Assembly: GCF_013817205.1 (NCBI RefSeq)
Contig: NZ_JACDDD010000002.1
Coordinates: 1-64,000, forward strand
Reading direction: 5' to 3'
Source: Polaromonas sp.
GTDB lineage: Bacteria; Pseudomonadota; Gammaproteobacteria; Burkholderiales; Burkholderiaceae_C
Length of the DNA: 64,000 bases
Made by a program: the position numbers and the translations under genes. The notes beneath the pieces are model-generated. The model had not been told where the DNA came from and ran no database searches. It saw nothing but the letters and a program-made list of their open reading frames with translations. Below, in pieces: positions 9,924 to 20,484 of this stretch; the first letter of the stretch is position 1; each line of letters opens with the position of its first letter.

Positions 9924-10400
9924 TCAGATGTACATCACCGCGATGATTTCATAGCGGCGGATGCCGCCAGGCGCCTGCACCTCGGCGGTGTCACCCTCGT
10001 CCTTGCCGATCAGCGCGCGCGCAATCGGCGAGCTGATGTTGACCAGACCCAGCTTGATGTCGGCCTCGTCCTCGCCGACGATCTGGTAGGTCACCTTGTC
10101 GCCGGTGTCTTCGTCTTCGAGCTCGATGGTCGAGCCGAAGACCACCTTGCCGCCGGCGTCCACCTCGGTCGGGTCAATGATCTGCGCCGCCGACAGCTTG
10201 CCTTCGATCTCCTGGATCCGGCCTTCGACAAATCCCTGTTTGTCCTTGGCGGCGTCGTATTCCGCGTTCTCGCTGAGGTCGCCCTGGGCGCGCGCCTCCG
10301 AGATCAGGTTGATCACATGAGGGCGCTCTACCGTCTTGAGCTGGTGCAGTTCGGCCTTGAGCTTTTCTGCGCCTTTTTTGGTAATGGGAATGGTTGCCAT
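9924..10400 (-). CDS. greA: Transcription elongation factor GreA
   Basis: GreA stimulates cleavage of the RNA 3' end in backtracked RNA polymerase. The start [20 protein letters not shown] at 10400 gives 158 residues, the family's usual length; the ORF-track start six codons upstream is unlikely. The N-terminal coiled coil carries the acidic tip [15 protein letters not shown], and the C-terminal FKBP-like domain ends [14 protein letters not shown] near-perfect hairpin lies 22 bases before the start and may be a leader terminator, as known for E. coli greA. In related genomes greA directly follows carB; here two extra genes lie between them. Confidence 0.96.
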   Translation of the reverse strand: MATIPITKKGAEKLKAELHQLKTVERPHVINLISEARAQGDLSENAEYDAAKDKQGFVEGRIQEIEGKLSAAQIIDPTEVDAGGKVVFGSTIELEDEDTGDKVTYQIVGEDEADIKLGLVNISSPIARALIGKDEGDTAEVQAPGGIRRYEIIAVMYI

Positions 10401-10422
10401 GTTCAAGTCCTGCAAAAGCGAA

Positions 10423-10446
10423 ACCGCCGGGCATCTGCCCGGCGGT
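10423..10446 (-). terminator. Leader hairpin upstream of greA
   Basis: ACCGCCGGGCA and TGCCCGGCGGT form an 11-base-pair stem with a two-base loop. On the greA strand it is followed by the T-rich TTTCGCTTTTG. It may terminate the upstream hydrolase transcript, or act as a leader terminator or attenuator of greA. The T run is interrupted, so readthrough is expected. Confidence 0.6.
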
Positions 10447-10501
10447 ATGTGGTCCCCGGATTATGCCCCGAAAGACCGGCCCCAGGCCATGGCAGCGCGC
10501 C

Positions 10502-11230
10502 TCAGTCTCTTCCCGCTTCAACGATCTTTTGAGCCAGCAAGGCAGGGTTGGTGAAACATATCTCGTGGCTGCCGGCACAGGCCACCAAGCGGAACAAGCC
10601 CAGCCGCTCGGACAGGCGTGGGTGCCAGGGCATGCTGTGCGGCATGGCCGCGTCCTGCTCCACATTGATGTAGCTTTTGCCGATTTCCATCGCAGCCAGT
10701 TCGCGAGTCAGGGAAATGGCTTCGGTGAATGTCCGGTACGGCTGGAGGTTCAGCCGGTCAAAACTGCTCTGCGCCAGCGCGGCGTCAGCGTCGTTGATGA
10801 AGGCCTCACGCCAGATCGGAAAGGGAAGCATGACCGCGTTGTCGCTTGCCGCAGCAATCTGATCGAAAAGCGATTTGTAATGCGGCGGCACCATGTCGTT
10901 GAGGCATTGGCCGTTCAGTGGCACAAAGGCATTCTGGTAGACCAGCCGGCGCAGGCGCCCGGGCACCACGTCAGCCGCCTTGGAGATCACCATGCCGCCG
11001 TAGCTGTGACCTACCAGACGGACATCGCTCAAGTCGTTTTGCTCGAGGTAGTCGATGAGCGATTGAGCCGCTTCCGTGAGACCCACAGTCGCGCGGTTGT
11101 CGACCGCCCGGTTGCCCGTCAACGTCGGGCACCAGACGCTGTGGCCCATCGCACGGATGTGCTCGGCCACCGGTTCGAACAACTCGCCGGTGTGCCAGGC
11201 ACCATGAACCAGGACGTAGGTATCAGCCAT
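10502..11230 (-). CDS. Alpha/beta-fold hydrolase (AB_hydrolase/esterase family)
   Basis: This is a 242-residue single-domain alpha/beta hydrolase. It starts MADTYVLVHGAWHTGELFEP, with the oxyanion motif HGAWH. The nucleophile elbow is GHSYGGM (about residue 75-81), and the catalytic histidine is likely in CAGSHEICFTNPALL near the C-terminus. The HGAWH...GHSYGG pattern resembles small plant-type esterases and related bacterial hydrolases; the substrate is unknown. It lies between an AraC-type regulator (122 bases upstream) and greA, all leftward, so regulator and hydrolase may be a functional pair. Compared with the usual carB-greA neighbourhood both look inserted. Confidence 0.85.
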   Translation of the reverse strand: MADTYVLVHGAWHTGELFEPVAEHIRAMGHSVWCPTLTGNRAVDNRATVGLTEAAQSLIDYLEQNDLSDVRLVGHSYGGMVISKAADVVPGRLRRLVYQNAFVPLNGQCLNDMVPPHYKSLFDQIAAASDNAVMLPFPIWREAFINDADAALAQSSFDRLNLQPYRTFTEAISLTRELAAMEIGKSYINVEQDAAMPHSMPWHPRLSERLGLFRLVACAGSHEICFTNPALLAQKIVEAGRD

Positions 11231-11352
11231 GAAGGTCTCCTTGAATGTTGATCAGCGGCCCTGCAAAACTGCAGTGCACGAGACCAAGCTTAAGGGCCAG
11301 AAAGCGCTGGAATGGCCGGATCGCGCCAGCGCAATGGCTGCTGCGCGCCAGC

Positions 11353-12327
11353 TCAGGCTGGCGTGCGCCGGCGGCGCCATTGCGCTGGTGTACTTCCTGA
11401 CAGGCGGCGGAACTCCCTGACGAAATGCGAGGCGTCCGAGTAGCCGCAACGGCGCCCGATCTCGGCAATCGTGAGGCCAGCCAGCCGTGGCTGCTCCATC
11501 AGGCGGCAGGCCTGCGTCATCCGTTGCCGGCGCAGGGTGCCGGCAAAGGTGAGGCCCTGGGCCGAAAAGCCACGGTGCAAAGTCCGCACCGACAGGCCCA
11601 GCTCCAAGGCCACCTCGATCGCGACCAGCCCTGGCTGGTCCAGTCTGCTGCGCAGTATGTGTACCGCCCGTCGAACAGTGTCTGCCGCGCCGCCGGATGC
11701 GTCAACTGGCACTGGCTCAAGCGCCGCAGCCAGCGTCGCGCCGAGCTGGTCCGCCAGAAGCGTTTGTGGATAGCCGAGCGCGAGTGCGGGGTCCTCGCCA
11801 AGCTGCAGGCACAGCGCTGACAGCGACTTGCCCCAGCCCCGGTCGCGTGCCACCGTTCTCGGAAGTTTGCTGCCGGGGTTGGCCAACCAGCGCCCAACCC
11901 AAGCGCGTGGCAGCTGCACCGACAGGCAAGCCACGGCTTCGGGGAAATGCAGCTCATAAGCATGCGACGAATCTACAAGCACGGCATCGCCCGGTCGCAA
12001 GTGGGCCACATGCCCGCCCTGCCGCACGTGCCAGGGACTGTGCAGCTGGGCAATCAGATAGAAGGGATGGCACTGCCCACGCGCAATGCCTGCGGGGGTG
12101 CGGAAGACATCCTGCGTACTGGCCTTGACCTGGTTCAGCGAGAGCTCGTCCAGGGCGACACTGCTCAGGGTTCCATCGAAAGCAAAATCCTCGCGTGAAC
12201 TGCAGTCCATCTCGAGAAAGGCCTCGCAGATGGCGCCAACCCAATAGTCGAGCCGACGTCCCTGGTCCACCACATCGGTTGACCAGGTCCGAACGGTCGC
12301 AGCGGTGGGAGCGGCGGCGGAATACAT
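11353..12327 (-). CDS. AraC-family transcriptional regulator
   Basis: This is a 324-residue regulator. The N-terminal ligand-sensing part (about 20-190) looks like the AraC-binding-like type (LDYWVGAICEAF; LRPGDAVLVDSSHAYEL). The C-terminal AraC helix-turn-helix pair (about 220-320) includes VALELGLSVRTLHRGFSAQG and ends IGRRCGYSDASHFVREFRRL. It starts 57 bases after carB on the same strand and precedes an alpha/beta hydrolase, the likely regulated gene, though that is inferred from position only. The family often controls catabolism of aromatic or amine compounds, but no substrate can be named. Confidence 0.9.
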   Translation of the reverse strand: MYSAAAPTAATVRTWSTDVVDQGRRLDYWVGAICEAFLEMDCSSREDFAFDGTLSSVALDELSLNQVKASTQDVFRTPAGIARGQCHPFYLIAQLHSPWHVRQGGHVAHLRPGDAVLVDSSHAYELHFPEAVACLSVQLPRAWVGRWLANPGSKLPRTVARDRGWGKSLSALCLQLGEDPALALGYPQTLLADQLGATLAAALEPVPVDASGGAADTVRRAVHILRSRLDQPGLVAIEVALELGLSVRTLHRGFSAQGLTFAGTLRRQRMTQACRLMEQPRLAGLTIAEIGRRCGYSDASHFVREFRRLSGSTPAQWRRRRTPA

Positions 12328-12384
12328 CCGCGAAATTTACCGCGCCGCCCCATGCGTGACAAGCGAGCTTTCCTCAGCTTGGGC

Positions 12385-15300
12385 TCAGGCGACCAGCTGG
12401 GCGTGTAGTTCCTGGATCGAATGCACGGTCAGGTTGTCCAGGTACTTCATTCCCTCGACCGCCGCTTCGGCACCGGCAATCGTGGTGAAGGTGGTGACCC
12501 GGGCCAGCAGCGCCGAGGTGCGGATCTGCCGCGAATCGGCAATCGCATTGCGGCGCTCCTCGACCGTATTGATGACCAGCGCAATCTCGTTGTTCTTGAT
12601 CATGTCCACCACATGCGGCCTGCCTTCGGTGACCTTGTTGACCACACCACACGTGATGCCGGCCGCCGTGATGGCTGCCGCCGTGCCCTTGGTGGCCACC
12701 AGATCAAACTTCATGGCGGCCAAGGCACGTGCCACGTCCACGGCGCGTTCCTTGTCGTTGTTCTTGACGGTCAGGAAGACCTTGCCCGAGGTCGGCAGCT
12801 TGGTGCCAGCGCCGAGCTGCGACTTCACAAAGGCCTCGCCAAAGGTCTTGCCAACCCCCATCACCTCGCCAGTGGACTTCATCTCGGGGCCAAGAATGGT
12901 GTCCACCCCGGGAAACTTGACGAAAGGAAAGACGGCTTCCTTGACGCTGAAGTACGGTGGCGTGACTTCCTTGCCTATGCCTTGCGCGGCCAGGGTCTGG
13001 CCGACCATGCAACGCGCCGCCACCTTGGCGAGCTGGATGCCGGTGGCCTTGCTCACGAAAGGGACGGTGCGCGATGCGCGCGGATTCACTTCCAGCACAT
13101 AAATCACGTCCTTGCCATCCACACGCTGGATCGCAAATTGCACGTTCATCAGACCAACGACATTGAGGGCCTGGGCCATGGCGGCGGTCTGGCGCTTGAT
13201 CTCGGTGATGGTTTCCGGAGCCAGCGAGTACGGCGGCAGCGAACAGGCTGAGTCGCCGCTGTGCACGCCGGCCTGTTCGATGTGTTCCATGACGCCGCCG
13301 ATGAAGGTCACACCGTCCGGGTCGCGGATGCAGTCCACGTCACACTCGATGGCGTCGTTCAGGAAGCGGTCCAGCAGCACCGGCGAGTCATGGCTGACCT
13401 TGACGGCCTCGCGCATGTAACGCTCGAGGTCGCGTTGCTCATGGACGATTTCCATCGCGCGGCCACCCAAAACGTAGCTGGGGCGCACCACCAGCGGGTA
13501 GCCGAGGGCAGCGGCTTTTTCGAGTGCTTCGGGCTCGGTGCGGGCCGTAGCATTGGGCGGTTGGCGCAATTTCAGTTCATGCAACAGCTTCTGGAAACGC
13601 TCGCGGTCCTCCGCTGCGTCAATCATGTCAGGCGAGGTACCGATGATGGGCACGCCGTTTTTCTCCAGGTCCAGCGCCAGCTTCAAGGGGGTCTGACCGC
13701 CGTACTGCACGATTACACCCAGCGGCTTTTCCTTGTCGACGATTTCGAGCACATCTTCCAGCGTGAGTGGCTCGAAATACAGGCGATCAGAGGTGTCGTA
13801 GTCGGTGGACACGGTCTCGGGGTTGCAGTTGACCATGATGGTTTCGTAACCGTCCTCGCGCATGGCGAGTGCAGCATGTACGCAGCAGTAGTCAAACTCG
13901 ATGCCCTGGCCAATGCGGTTCGGACCGCCACCCAGCACCATGATTTTTTTATTACCGGTCGGCGCGGCTTCACACTCACTGCCTTCGGCCTCGTAAGTCG
14001 AATACATGTAGGCGGTGTTGGTGGCGAACTCGGCCGCGCAGGTGTCCACACGCTTGTAAACCGGACGCACACCCAGCGCACGGCGCTTTTCGCGGATAGC
14101 GGTGTCGGTGGTCTTGAGCTGTTTGGCCAGGCGCCGGTCGGAAAATCCCTTTTGTTTGAGTGCGCGCAGCGTGGCGGCGTCCAGCTTGTCCAGTGACGTG
14201 GTTTCCAGCTCCAGCTCGATCTTGACGATCTGCTCGATCTGCACCAGGAACCATGGGTCGATTTTTGTGAGAGCAAACACCTCGTCCACGCTCATGCCTA
14301 GCGCGAAGGCATCGCCGACGTACCAGATGCGATCAGGGCCGGGCGCGCCGAGTTCCTTCTCCAGCACCTCGCGATCCTGGGTTTTTTCGTTCATGCCGTC
14401 CACGCCGACTTCCAGGCCGCGCAGGGCTTTCTGGAAGGACTCCTGGAAGGTGCGACCCATGGCCATGACTTCGCCGACAGACTTCATCTGGGTGGTCAGG
14501 CGCGAATCGGCTGCGGGGAATTTTTCAAACGCGAAACGCGGAATCTTGGTCACCACGTAGTCAATGCTGGGCTCGAAACTCGCAGGCGTCGCGCCGCCGG
14601 TGATCTCGTTGCGCAGTTCATCCAGCGTGTAGCCGACCGCCAGCTTGGCCGCGACCTTGGCAATCGGGAACCCCGTAGCCTTGGACGCCAGCGCCGAGGA
14701 GCGCGACACGCGTGGATTCATCTCGATCACGACCATACGGCCGTCAACCGGGTTGATCGAAAACTGCACATTGGAGCCGCCGGTATCGACGCCAATTTCG
14801 CGCAGCACAGCCAGCGAAGCATTGCGCAGAATCTGGTATTCCTTGTCGGTCAGGGTCTGGGCTGGTGCCACGGTGATCGAGTCGCCGGTGTGCACACCCA
14901 TGGGGTCCAGGTTTTCAATCGAGCAGACGATGATGCAGTTGTCGGCCTTGTCACGGACCACTTCCATCTCGTACTCTTTCCAGCCCAGCAGCGACTCCTC
15001 GATCAGCAACTCGTTGGTTGGCGAAGCTTCAAGGCCGCGCTTGCAGATGACTTCAAACTCTTCCGAGTTGTAGGCAATGCCGCCACCGGTGCCACCCAGG
15101 GTGAAGCTGGGGCGGATGACGGTCGGGAAACCCAGCGTCTTCTGCACCGTCCAGGCTTCTTCCATGCTGTGGGCAATGCCCGAACGCGCCGAGCCCAGCC
15201 CGATCTTGGTCATTGCGTCCTTGAACTTCAGCCGGTCTTCGGCTTTGTCGATGGCTTCGGGCGTGGCGCCTATCAACTCGACCTTGTATTTGTCAAGCAC

Positions 15301-15618
15301 ACCGTGGTGCCACAGGTCCAGCGCGCAGTTCAGCGCGGTCTGCCCGCCCATGGTCGGCAGGATCGCGTCGGGCCGCTCCTTGGCGATGATCTTCTCAACC
15401 GTCTGCCAGGTGATAGGCTCGATGTAGGTGACGTCGGCCGTGGCCGGGTCGGTCATGATCGTCGCCGGATTGCTGTTGATCAGGATGACCTTGTAGCCTT
15501 CTTCGCGCAAGGCCTTGCAGGCCTGCACACCCGAATAGTCGAACTCGCAGGCCTGGCCGATGATGATGGGGCCAGCGCCAATGATGAGGACCGACTTGAT
15601 GTCTGTGCGTTTTGGCAT
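12385..15618 (-). CDS. carB: Carbamoyl-phosphate synthase, large subunit
   Basis: CarB makes carbamoyl phosphate from bicarbonate, ammonia and two ATP for arginine and pyrimidine synthesis. It has 1077 residues, the standard length. Two homologous ATP-grasp halves are visible. The first begins [20 protein letters not shown], and the second restarts near residue 555 with [20 protein letters not shown]. The C-terminal MGS-like allosteric domain (about 940-1077) contains [19 protein letters not shown]. The start codon shares its A with the carA stop (TAATG), indicating translational coupling. An AraC gene follows after 57 bases. Confidence 0.98.
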   Translation of the reverse strand: MPKRTDIKSVLIIGAGPIIIGQACEFDYSGVQACKALREEGYKVILINSNPATIMTDPATADVTYIEPITWQTVEKIIAKERPDAILPTMGGQTALNCALDLWHHGVLDKYKVELIGATPEAIDKAEDRLKFKDAMTKIGLGSARSGIAHSMEEAWTVQKTLGFPTVIRPSFTLGGTGGGIAYNSEEFEVICKRGLEASPTNELLIEESLLGWKEYEMEVVRDKADNCIIVCSIENLDPMGVHTGDSITVAPAQTLTDKEYQILRNASLAVLREIGVDTGGSNVQFSINPVDGRMVVIEMNPRVSRSSALASKATGFPIAKVAAKLAVGYTLDELRNEITGGATPASFEPSIDYVVTKIPRFAFEKFPAADSRLTTQMKSVGEVMAMGRTFQESFQKALRGLEVGVDGMNEKTQDREVLEKELGAPGPDRIWYVGDAFALGMSVDEVFALTKIDPWFLVQIEQIVKIELELETTSLDKLDAATLRALKQKGFSDRRLAKQLKTTDTAIREKRRALGVRPVYKRVDTCAAEFATNTAYMYSTYEAEGSECEAAPTGNKKIMVLGGGPNRIGQGIEFDYCCVHAALAMREDGYETIMVNCNPETVSTDYDTSDRLYFEPLTLEDVLEIVDKEKPLGVIVQYGGQTPLKLALDLEKNGVPIIGTSPDMIDAAEDRERFQKLLHELKLRQPPNATARTEPEALEKAAALGYPLVVRPSYVLGGRAMEIVHEQRDLERYMREAVKVSHDSPVLLDRFLNDAIECDVDCIRDPDGVTFIGGVMEHIEQAGVHSGDSACSLPPYSLAPETITEIKRQTAAMAQALNVVGLMNVQFAIQRVDGKDVIYVLEVNPRASRTVPFVSKATGIQLAKVAARCMVGQTLAAQGIGKEVTPPYFSVKEAVFPFVKFPGVDTILGPEMKSTGEVMGVGKTFGEAFVKSQLGAGTKLPTSGKVFLTVKNNDKERAVDVARALAAMKFDLVATKGTAAAITAAGITCGVVNKVTEGRPHVVDMIKNNEIALVINTVEERRNAIADSRQIRTSALLARVTTFTTIAGAEAAVEGMKYLDNLTVHSIQELHAQLVA

Positions 15619-16802
15619 TATTTTTTTCCTCCATGCTGTTCCATGAGGGCGGTGAAACGGTCAAACAAATACGAGATGTCGTGCGGGCCGGGCGAGGCTT
15701 CCGGGTGGCCCTGGAAGCAGAAGGCCGGCTTGTCGGTACGGGCGAGACCCTGCAGCGTGCCGTCGAACAGGCTGATGTGGGTCGGACGCAGATTGGCTGG
15801 CAGGGTTTTTTCATCGACCGCGAAACCGTGGTTCTGGCTGGTGATGCTGACCCGCCCGTTGTCGAGGTCCTTCACTGGATGATTGGCGCCGTGGTGGCCG
15901 AACTTCATCTTGAAGGTCTTCGCGCCACTGGCTAGCGCCATGATCTGGTGGCCCAGACAGATGCCGAAGGTCGGGATGCCGGTCTCGATCAGTTCGCGCA
16001 CGGCGGCAATGGCGTAGTCGCAGGGCTGTGGATCGCCTGGCCCGTTGGCAAGAAAGATGCCGTCAGGCTTGAGCTTGAGAATGTCGGCCGCCGGCGTCTG
16101 CGCCGGTACCACCGTGATGCGCGCGCCGCGTTCGGCCATCATGCGCAGTATGTTTTTCTTGACGCCGAAGTCAAAAGCCACCACGTGGAATTTCGGCGTG
16201 ATCTGCACGCCGTAACCGGCGCCCAGTTTCCACTCGGTCTGCGTCCACTCGTAGGTCTGTTTGACCGACACCACTTTGGCCAGGTCCAGGCCGGCCATGC
16301 TGGGGGCCGCCTTGGCGGCAGCAATGGCCTTGTCTTTGTTGGCCTGGGAGACATCTTCACCGGCAGGCAGCGCCAGGATGCAGCCGTTTTGGGCGCCATG
16401 GCTGCGCAGGTGACGTGTCAGCTGGCGGGTGTCGATCCCGGCGATGGCAACGGTGTTTTCCTTGACCAGATACTCGGTCAGGGTCATGTCCATGCGGAAG
16501 TTGGAGGCCAGCAGCGGCAAGTCCTTGATGATCAGGCCAGCGGCGTGGACTTTTTCGGCTTCGACGTCTTCGGCATTGACACCGTAGTTGCCGATGTGGG
16601 GGTACGTCAGCGTGACGATCTGCTGGCAATAACTCGGGTCAGTCAGGATTTCCTGGTAGCCGGTCATCGCGGTGTTGAACACCACCTCACCGACAGTGGA
16701 GCCCGGGGCCCCGATGGAATTGCCGAGGAAGACCGTGCCGTCTGCGAGCGCCAGAATGGCGTGCGGGGTTCTTCCTGATTTTCCCTGTAGAGACAAAAGC
16801 AC
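15618..16802 (-). CDS. carA: Carbamoyl-phosphate synthase, small (glutaminase) subunit
   Basis: CarA hydrolyses glutamine and channels ammonia to CarB. The ORF track extends to 16952, but the GTG at 16802 ([19 protein letters not shown]) has GGAGAA six bases upstream and gives 394 residues, typical for the family. The N-terminal CPSase domain includes [14 protein letters not shown]. The class I glutaminase domain has the nucleophile Cys in [15 protein letters not shown] and the His/Glu pair in [19 protein letters not shown]. The stop overlaps the carB start by one base. A good -10 box lies about 130 bases upstream, next to a GC-rich repeat. Confidence 0.96.
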   Translation of the reverse strand: MLLSLQGKSGRTPHAILALADGTVFLGNSIGAPGSTVGEVVFNTAMTGYQEILTDPSYCQQIVTLTYPHIGNYGVNAEDVEAEKVHAAGLIIKDLPLLASNFRMDMTLTEYLVKENTVAIAGIDTRQLTRHLRSHGAQNGCILALPAGEDVSQANKDKAIAAAKAAPSMAGLDLAKVVSVKQTYEWTQTEWKLGAGYGVQITPKFHVVAFDFGVKKNILRMMAERGARITVVPAQTPAADILKLKPDGIFLANGPGDPQPCDYAIAAVRELIETGIPTFGICLGHQIMALASGAKTFKMKFGHHGANHPVKDLDNGRVSITSQNHGFAVDEKTLPANLRPTHISLFDGTLQGLARTDKPAFCFQGHPEASPGPHDISYLFDRFTALMEQHGGKK

Positions 16803-16934
16803 TGGGTTCTCCGGATGGGTTACGGTTCGCCCAAGCGTGCACAAGAAACGTCTCGGTAAGACTCTTGCGGGCTGCTTTTGTGAGGGGGTTGGCTTGGTAT
16901 GCGCTGGGCGAAGCTGTGTTTTGAAAAGCCACTG

Positions 16935-16940
16935 ATTATA
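16935..16940 (-). promoter_or_regulatory. Putative carA -10 box
   Basis: On the minus strand CGTTATATAATCAGTGG contains TATAAT, the best -10 in this intergenic region, giving a leader of about 125 bases before carA. No good -35 is seen at 17 bases; that position is occupied by the GC-rich repeat element. Confidence 0.45.
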
Positions 16941-16944
16941 TAAC

Positions 16945-17032
16945 GCCCCCACGTTCGTTCGCTTCGCGTAACTCTCTGCCCCCCAAGGGGGCCGCTGCGC
17001 CTGTGGGCCGGCGGAGCCGGACCCGCGGCCCC
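16945..17032 (+). repeat. GC-rich intergenic element, copy 2
   Basis: It reads GCCCCCACGTTCGTTCGCTT to GCCCCCCAAGGGGGCCGCTG to GAGCCGGACCCGCGGCCCC. It contains the inverted repeat GCCCCCCAAGGGGGC and fills most of the gap between the RNA methyltransferase gene and carA. Confidence 0.85.
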
Positions 17033-17066
17033 AACTGGTAAAGAAAATATCCCGAGCTAATCGAGC

Positions 17067-17843
17067 CTAGCGAGCAGCAATCGAGCTGGCGTAGAGGCAG
17101 ATTGCAGCGGCAGCTGCCACATTGAGGGACTCCTCGCCGCCGGGCTGGGCGATGCGGACCTTGAGGGCAGCTCGCGCCATCAGGGCGTCGCCCACGCCCT
17201 GCCCTTCGTGACCCATGGCCCAGGCACAGGGCATGGGCAGGGCTTGCTGATTCAAAAAACTCCCGTGGTGGGAACTCGTGACCAGAACCGGTACCGTCAG
17301 CGCATCGAGTTCTTCGGGGGCCAGGCCTTCAATCAGCTGCAGCGCGAAATGCGCACCCATGCCGGCGCGCAGCACCTTGGGCGACCACAGCGCGGCCGTG
17401 CCCTTGAGCGCCAGCACCTGGCTGAAACCGAAGGCCGCTGCGCTGCGCAGCATGGAACCGACATTGCCAGCATCCTGCACCCGGTCCAGGATCAGCGAGG
17501 CGGCGCCCGGTGCCAGGGCGGCAGGCGCCGGCAGGTCCAGAATAAACCCCATGCGCGCGGGCGACTCAAGTCCGCTGATGTCGGCCATCAGCAGATCCGG
17601 GATCACTATGGTTTTGATAGCTGCCTGCGCCCATTCGGCGGGGGCTAGAGGCCAAAAAGACTCAGAAAAAACGGCCACTGCAGGCCTCAAGCCGCGATCC
17701 AGCGCCGCACGGCACAGGTGGTCACCTTCAAGCCAGATGCGTTGCTGCTTGCGGTAGGCCGTGTTGTCCTGCGACAGCCTGCGCAGGTCCTTGAGCAAGG
17801 TATTGTCGCGGGACGTGACAAGGACCGGCGCACCGGCGCTCAA
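17067..17843 (-). CDS. TrmH/SpoU-family RNA 2'-O-methyltransferase
   Basis: This is a SAM-dependent SPOUT methyltransferase that probably acts on rRNA or tRNA. The ORF track runs to 17990, well into rnhB. A TTG at 17843 overlapping the rnhB stop (TTGA) gives 258 residues starting [20 protein letters not shown], typical of the family. Motifs are [20 protein letters not shown], the motif 2-like [10 protein letters not shown] and motif 3 [15 protein letters not shown]; the last two form the SPOUT knot. The stretch [17 protein letters not shown] (about residues 65-81) is encoded by the palindromic repeat. The exact target nucleotide is unknown. It is the last gene of the long rpsB-to-rnhB block. 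Confidence 0.88.
   Translation of the reverse strand: MSAGAPVLVTSRDNTLLKDLRRLSQDNTAYRKQQRIWLEGDHLCRAALDRGLRPAVAVFSESFWPLAPAEWAQAAIKTIVIPDLLMADISGLESPARMGFILDLPAPAALAPGAASLILDRVQDAGNVGSMLRSAAAFGFSQVLALKGTAALWSPKVLRAGMGAHFALQLIEGLAPEELDALTVPVLVTSSHHGSFLNQQALPMPCAWAMGHEGQGVGDALMARAALKVRIAQPGGEESLNVAAAAAICLYASSIAAR
17605..17659 (+). repeat. Dispersed palindromic repeat, copy 4 (inside the SPOUT methyltransferase gene)
   Basis: It reads ACTATGGTTTTGATAGCTGC, then CTGCGCCCATTCGGCGGGGG and CTAGAGGCC plus an A run. It is antisense to the gene and stays in frame in the N-terminal part of the protein, before the SPOUT domain. Confidence 0.85.
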
Positions 17844-18421
17844 CGCAGCACCTCTGCCACCGGGCTGAAGGAGCGGCGGTGCTGCGGGCAGGCACCGTGC
17901 TCGCGCAGGGCTGCCAGATGTTCCGCCGTACCGTAACCCTTGTGGCCGGCAAAACCGTATTGCGGGTACTCCAGATGGAACTGCTCGCACCAGCGGTCGC
18001 GGTGCACCTTGGCAAGAATGGAGGCCGCGGAAATCGCCGGAATGCGCGCATCCCCTTTGACAATGGCTTCAGCAAGGATACTCAGCGTCGGCAGGCGGTT
18101 GCCGTCCACCAGCACCTTCACAGGCTTCAGGCGCAGGCCCTCGACGGCGCGCCGCATCGCCAGCAGGGTGGCCTGCAGGATGTTGAGACTGTCGATTTCT
18201 TCGACCGTGGCCATGGCAATTGAGCAGCACAGCGCCTTGGCGCGGATCTCGTCATAGAGCCTTTCTCGGCGCAATGCGGTCAGAACCTTGGAGTCGGCCA
18301 GGCCCTTGATCGGCTGCAGATCGTCCAGGATCACGGCGGCAGCCACCACCGGGCCGGCCAGCGGGCCCCGGCCGGCCTCGTCCACGCCAGCCCACAGGCC
18401 TGGCGTGTCCCAGGAAAGCAT
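17840..18421 (-). CDS. rnhB: Ribonuclease HII
   Basis: RNase HII removes ribonucleotides from DNA and RNA-DNA hybrids. The acidic catalytic residues are visible in [17 protein letters not shown] near the N-terminus, and further motifs are LADSKVL and [14 protein letters not shown]. The start at 18421 ([17 protein letters not shown]) gives 193 residues; the ORF-track start at 18457 overlaps lpxB by 29 bases and is less likely. The gene sits between lpxB and an RNA methyltransferase, whose start overlaps the rnhB stop. The lpxB-rnhB linkage is conserved in proteobacteria. Confidence 0.95.
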   Translation of the reverse strand: MLSWDTPGLWAGVDEAGRGPLAGPVVAAAVILDDLQPIKGLADSKVLTALRRERLYDEIRAKALCCSIAMATVEEIDSLNILQATLLAMRRAVEGLRLKPVKVLVDGNRLPTLSILAEAIVKGDARIPAISAASILAKVHRDRWCEQFHLEYPQYGFAGHKGYGTAEHLAALREHGACPQHRRSFSPVAEVLR

Positions 18422-18428
18422 GGCCTGT

Positions 18429-19628
18429 TCAGCCTGCAAGAATGTTCTGGATCGCATCGGTGGCTATTTTCGCGGTATCGCGCTGCAATTCCTCGTGCAG
18501 CTTTGTGAATCGTTGTTCAAGTACGCGGACTTTTTCGGGCGCGAAGATTTTCGCATCCACCCAGTGCAAAACGGCATCTGCCAAGGCTTGCGGCGTGGCA
18601 GCGTCCTGCAGCAGTTCAGGCACCACAAAATCGCGGCACAGAATGTTGGGCAGGCCGACCCAGGGCTGGAGCTTCTTGCGCCGCATGATCTGCCAGGACA
18701 GCCAGTTCATGTTGTAGGCAATCACCATGGGTCGCTTGTACAGCGCCGCTTCCAGCGTGGCGGTGCCGCTGGCAATCAGCGTGACATCACAGGCGGCCAG
18801 CGCAGCGTGCGACTGACCGGAAACGATCTGCACATGCGCCAGCATGCCAGCGGCCTGTGCCGCCTGTTCAATCTGTGTGCGCAGTGCGGGAATCGCGGGC
18901 ACTATGATTTTGATAGCTGGGTGCGCACGCCGGACAAGGGCTGCAGCCCTGAAAAAGCGCTCAGCCAGGTAAGCAATTTCGGAGTGGCGACTGCCCGGCA
19001 ACAGTGCCAGCACCAGATCGTCCGCCTGCAGCCCAAGCTGCTGCCGCGCTGCGGCCTGGTCAGCTTGCATGGGTATCACGCCGGCCAGCGGATGCCCCAC
19101 ATACGTGGCAGCGATGCCGTGCTGGGCCAGCAGCGCCGGCTCGAAAGGGAATATGCAGAGCACGTGGTCCACGCTGCGGCGGATCTTGTCGACCCGATCA
19201 GCCCGCCAGGCCCACACGGCAGGACTGACAAAATGCACCGTTGGAATGCCCGCCGCCTTCAGGTCGGCCTCCAGATCGAGGTTGAAATCCGGTGCATCCA
19301 CGCCGATGAACACGTCGGGCCGGTCAGCCAGCAGCTTCTGCCGGAGTTGAGTACGGATACCGACAATCTCCCGGTAATGCCGCAGGACTTCGACATAACC
19401 ACGCACCGCCAGCTTTTCGCTGGGCCACCAGGCCCCGAATCCGCGCCGCGTCATCTGCGCGCCACCAATGCCGCCAGCACGCAGGTCCGGCCAGCGGGCC
19501 TGAAAACCATCGAGCAGCAGCCCGGCCAGGAGGTCGCCGGAAGTTTCGCCGGCTACCAGGGCCAAGAATGGGGTGGTGGTGGGTCCAACCACTCCACGGA
19601 CCGGCAGAGAGCTGGGCGCTTGCGGCAT
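18429..19628 (-). CDS. lpxB: Lipid-A-disaccharide synthase
   Basis: LpxB condenses UDP-2,3-diacylglucosamine with lipid X, forming the lipid A disaccharide at the inner face of the inner membrane. It has 399 residues. The GT19 family features are [15 protein letters not shown] near residue 25, [37 protein letters not shown] and the C-terminal [17 protein letters not shown]. Residues around [15 protein letters not shown] are encoded by a palindromic repeat copy. It follows lpxA by six bases. The N-terminus is a little longer than usual, and an alternative start within the first 20 codons cannot be excluded. Confidence 0.96.
   Translation of the reverse strand: MPQAPSSLPVRGVVGPTTTPFLALVAGETSGDLLAGLLLDGFQARWPDLRAGGIGGAQMTRRGFGAWWPSEKLAVRGYVEVLRHYREIVGIRTQLRQKLLADRPDVFIGVDAPDFNLDLEADLKAAGIPTVHFVSPAVWAWRADRVDKIRRSVDHVLCIFPFEPALLAQHGIAATYVGHPLAGVIPMQADQAAARQQLGLQADDLVLALLPGSRHSEIAYLAERFFRAAALVRRAHPAIKIIVPAIPALRTQIEQAAQAAGMLAHVQIVSGQSHAALAACDVTLIASGTATLEAALYKRPMVIAYNMNWLSWQIMRRKKLQPWVGLPNILCRDFVVPELLQDAATPQALADAVLHWVDAKIFAPEKVRVLEQRFTKLHEELQRDTAKIATDAIQNILAG
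18901..18956 (+). repeat. Dispersed palindromic repeat, copy 5 (inside lpxB)
   Basis: It reads ACTATGATTTTGATAGCTGG, then GTGCGCACGCCGGACAAGGG and CTGCAGCCCTGAAAAAG. It is antisense to lpxB and in frame, in a surface segment of the glycosyltransferase. Confidence 0.8.
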
Positions 19629-19634
19629 GAGGGC

Positions 19635-20429
19635 CTAGCGCACGATGCCGCGTTGCGGCGAAGTGCCTTCCAGAAAGCCCAGCATCATCTGCACATCGGC
19701 CTCAGCTTCGGGATGCTGGGCCGTCAGCGAGGCGATGCGTGCCCTCGCCTGCTCCAGCGTCAAGTCTTCACGGTACAGTGCCTTGTGCATGCCCTTGACA
19801 GCCGCGATGCGGTCCGGGGAAAAACCACGGCGGCGCAGGCCTTCGAAGTTCATGGAACGGGCTGCGGCGGGCTGGCCCTGGCTCATCACAAAAGGCGGCA
19901 AGTCGGCAAACAGCAGCGAACACATGGCGGTCATGCTGTGCGCCCCGAGGCGCACAAACTGGTGCACCACGGTAAAGCCGCCCAGGATCACCCAGTCACC
20001 CACATGCACGTGGCCAGCCAGTTGGGCGTTGTTGGCGAAGACGGTATGGTTGCCCACATGGCAGTCATGCGCAAGGTGCACATAGGCCATGATCCAGTTG
20101 TCGTTGCCCACCCGTGTCACACCGCTGTCGCCGGGCGAGCCGATGTTGAAGGTGCAGAACTCGCGCACGGTGTTGCGGTCACCGATGACCAGCTCGCAAG
20201 GCTCACCCGCGTATTTTTTATCCTGGGGAATGGCGCCCAGCGAGTTGAACTGGAAGATGTGGTTATCCCGACCGATGGTGGTGTGCCCCTCGATCACACA
20301 ATGCGCGCCGATGGTGGTGCCGGCGCCGACGCGGACATGCGGACCGATCACCGTATAGGGGCCGACGCTGACGCTGCTGTCGATCTGGGCCGCCGGATCA
20401 ACCAGCGCGGTGGAATGAATAACCGTCAT
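19635..20429 (-). CDS. lpxA: UDP-N-acetylglucosamine O-acyltransferase
   Basis: LpxA transfers 3-hydroxyacyl from ACP to UDP-GlcNAc, the first step of lipid A synthesis. It has 264 residues, the family norm. The left-handed beta-helix hexapeptide repeats (for example [20 protein letters not shown]) fill the N-terminal two thirds. The catalytic histidine lies in [19 protein letters not shown] (near residue 122), and an alpha-helical C-terminal domain follows. The start is ATG at 20429. A GC-rich repeat separates it from fabZ, which precedes it in the operon; lpxB follows after six bases. Confidence 0.97.
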   Translation of the reverse strand: MTVIHSTALVDPAAQIDSSVSVGPYTVIGPHVRVGAGTTIGAHCVIEGHTTIGRDNHIFQFNSLGAIPQDKKYAGEPCELVIGDRNTVREFCTFNIGSPGDSGVTRVGNDNWIMAYVHLAHDCHVGNHTVFANNAQLAGHVHVGDWVILGGFTVVHQFVRLGAHSMTAMCSLLFADLPPFVMSQGQPAAARSMNFEGLRRRGFSPDRIAAVKGMHKALYREDLTLEQARARIASLTAQHPEAEADVQMMLGFLEGTSPQRGIVR

Positions 20430-20484
20430 GAAAAAAAGAAATGTGTAACACCAGTAGCCGTGCGAGAAAGCGTCCCTTCAAGCC

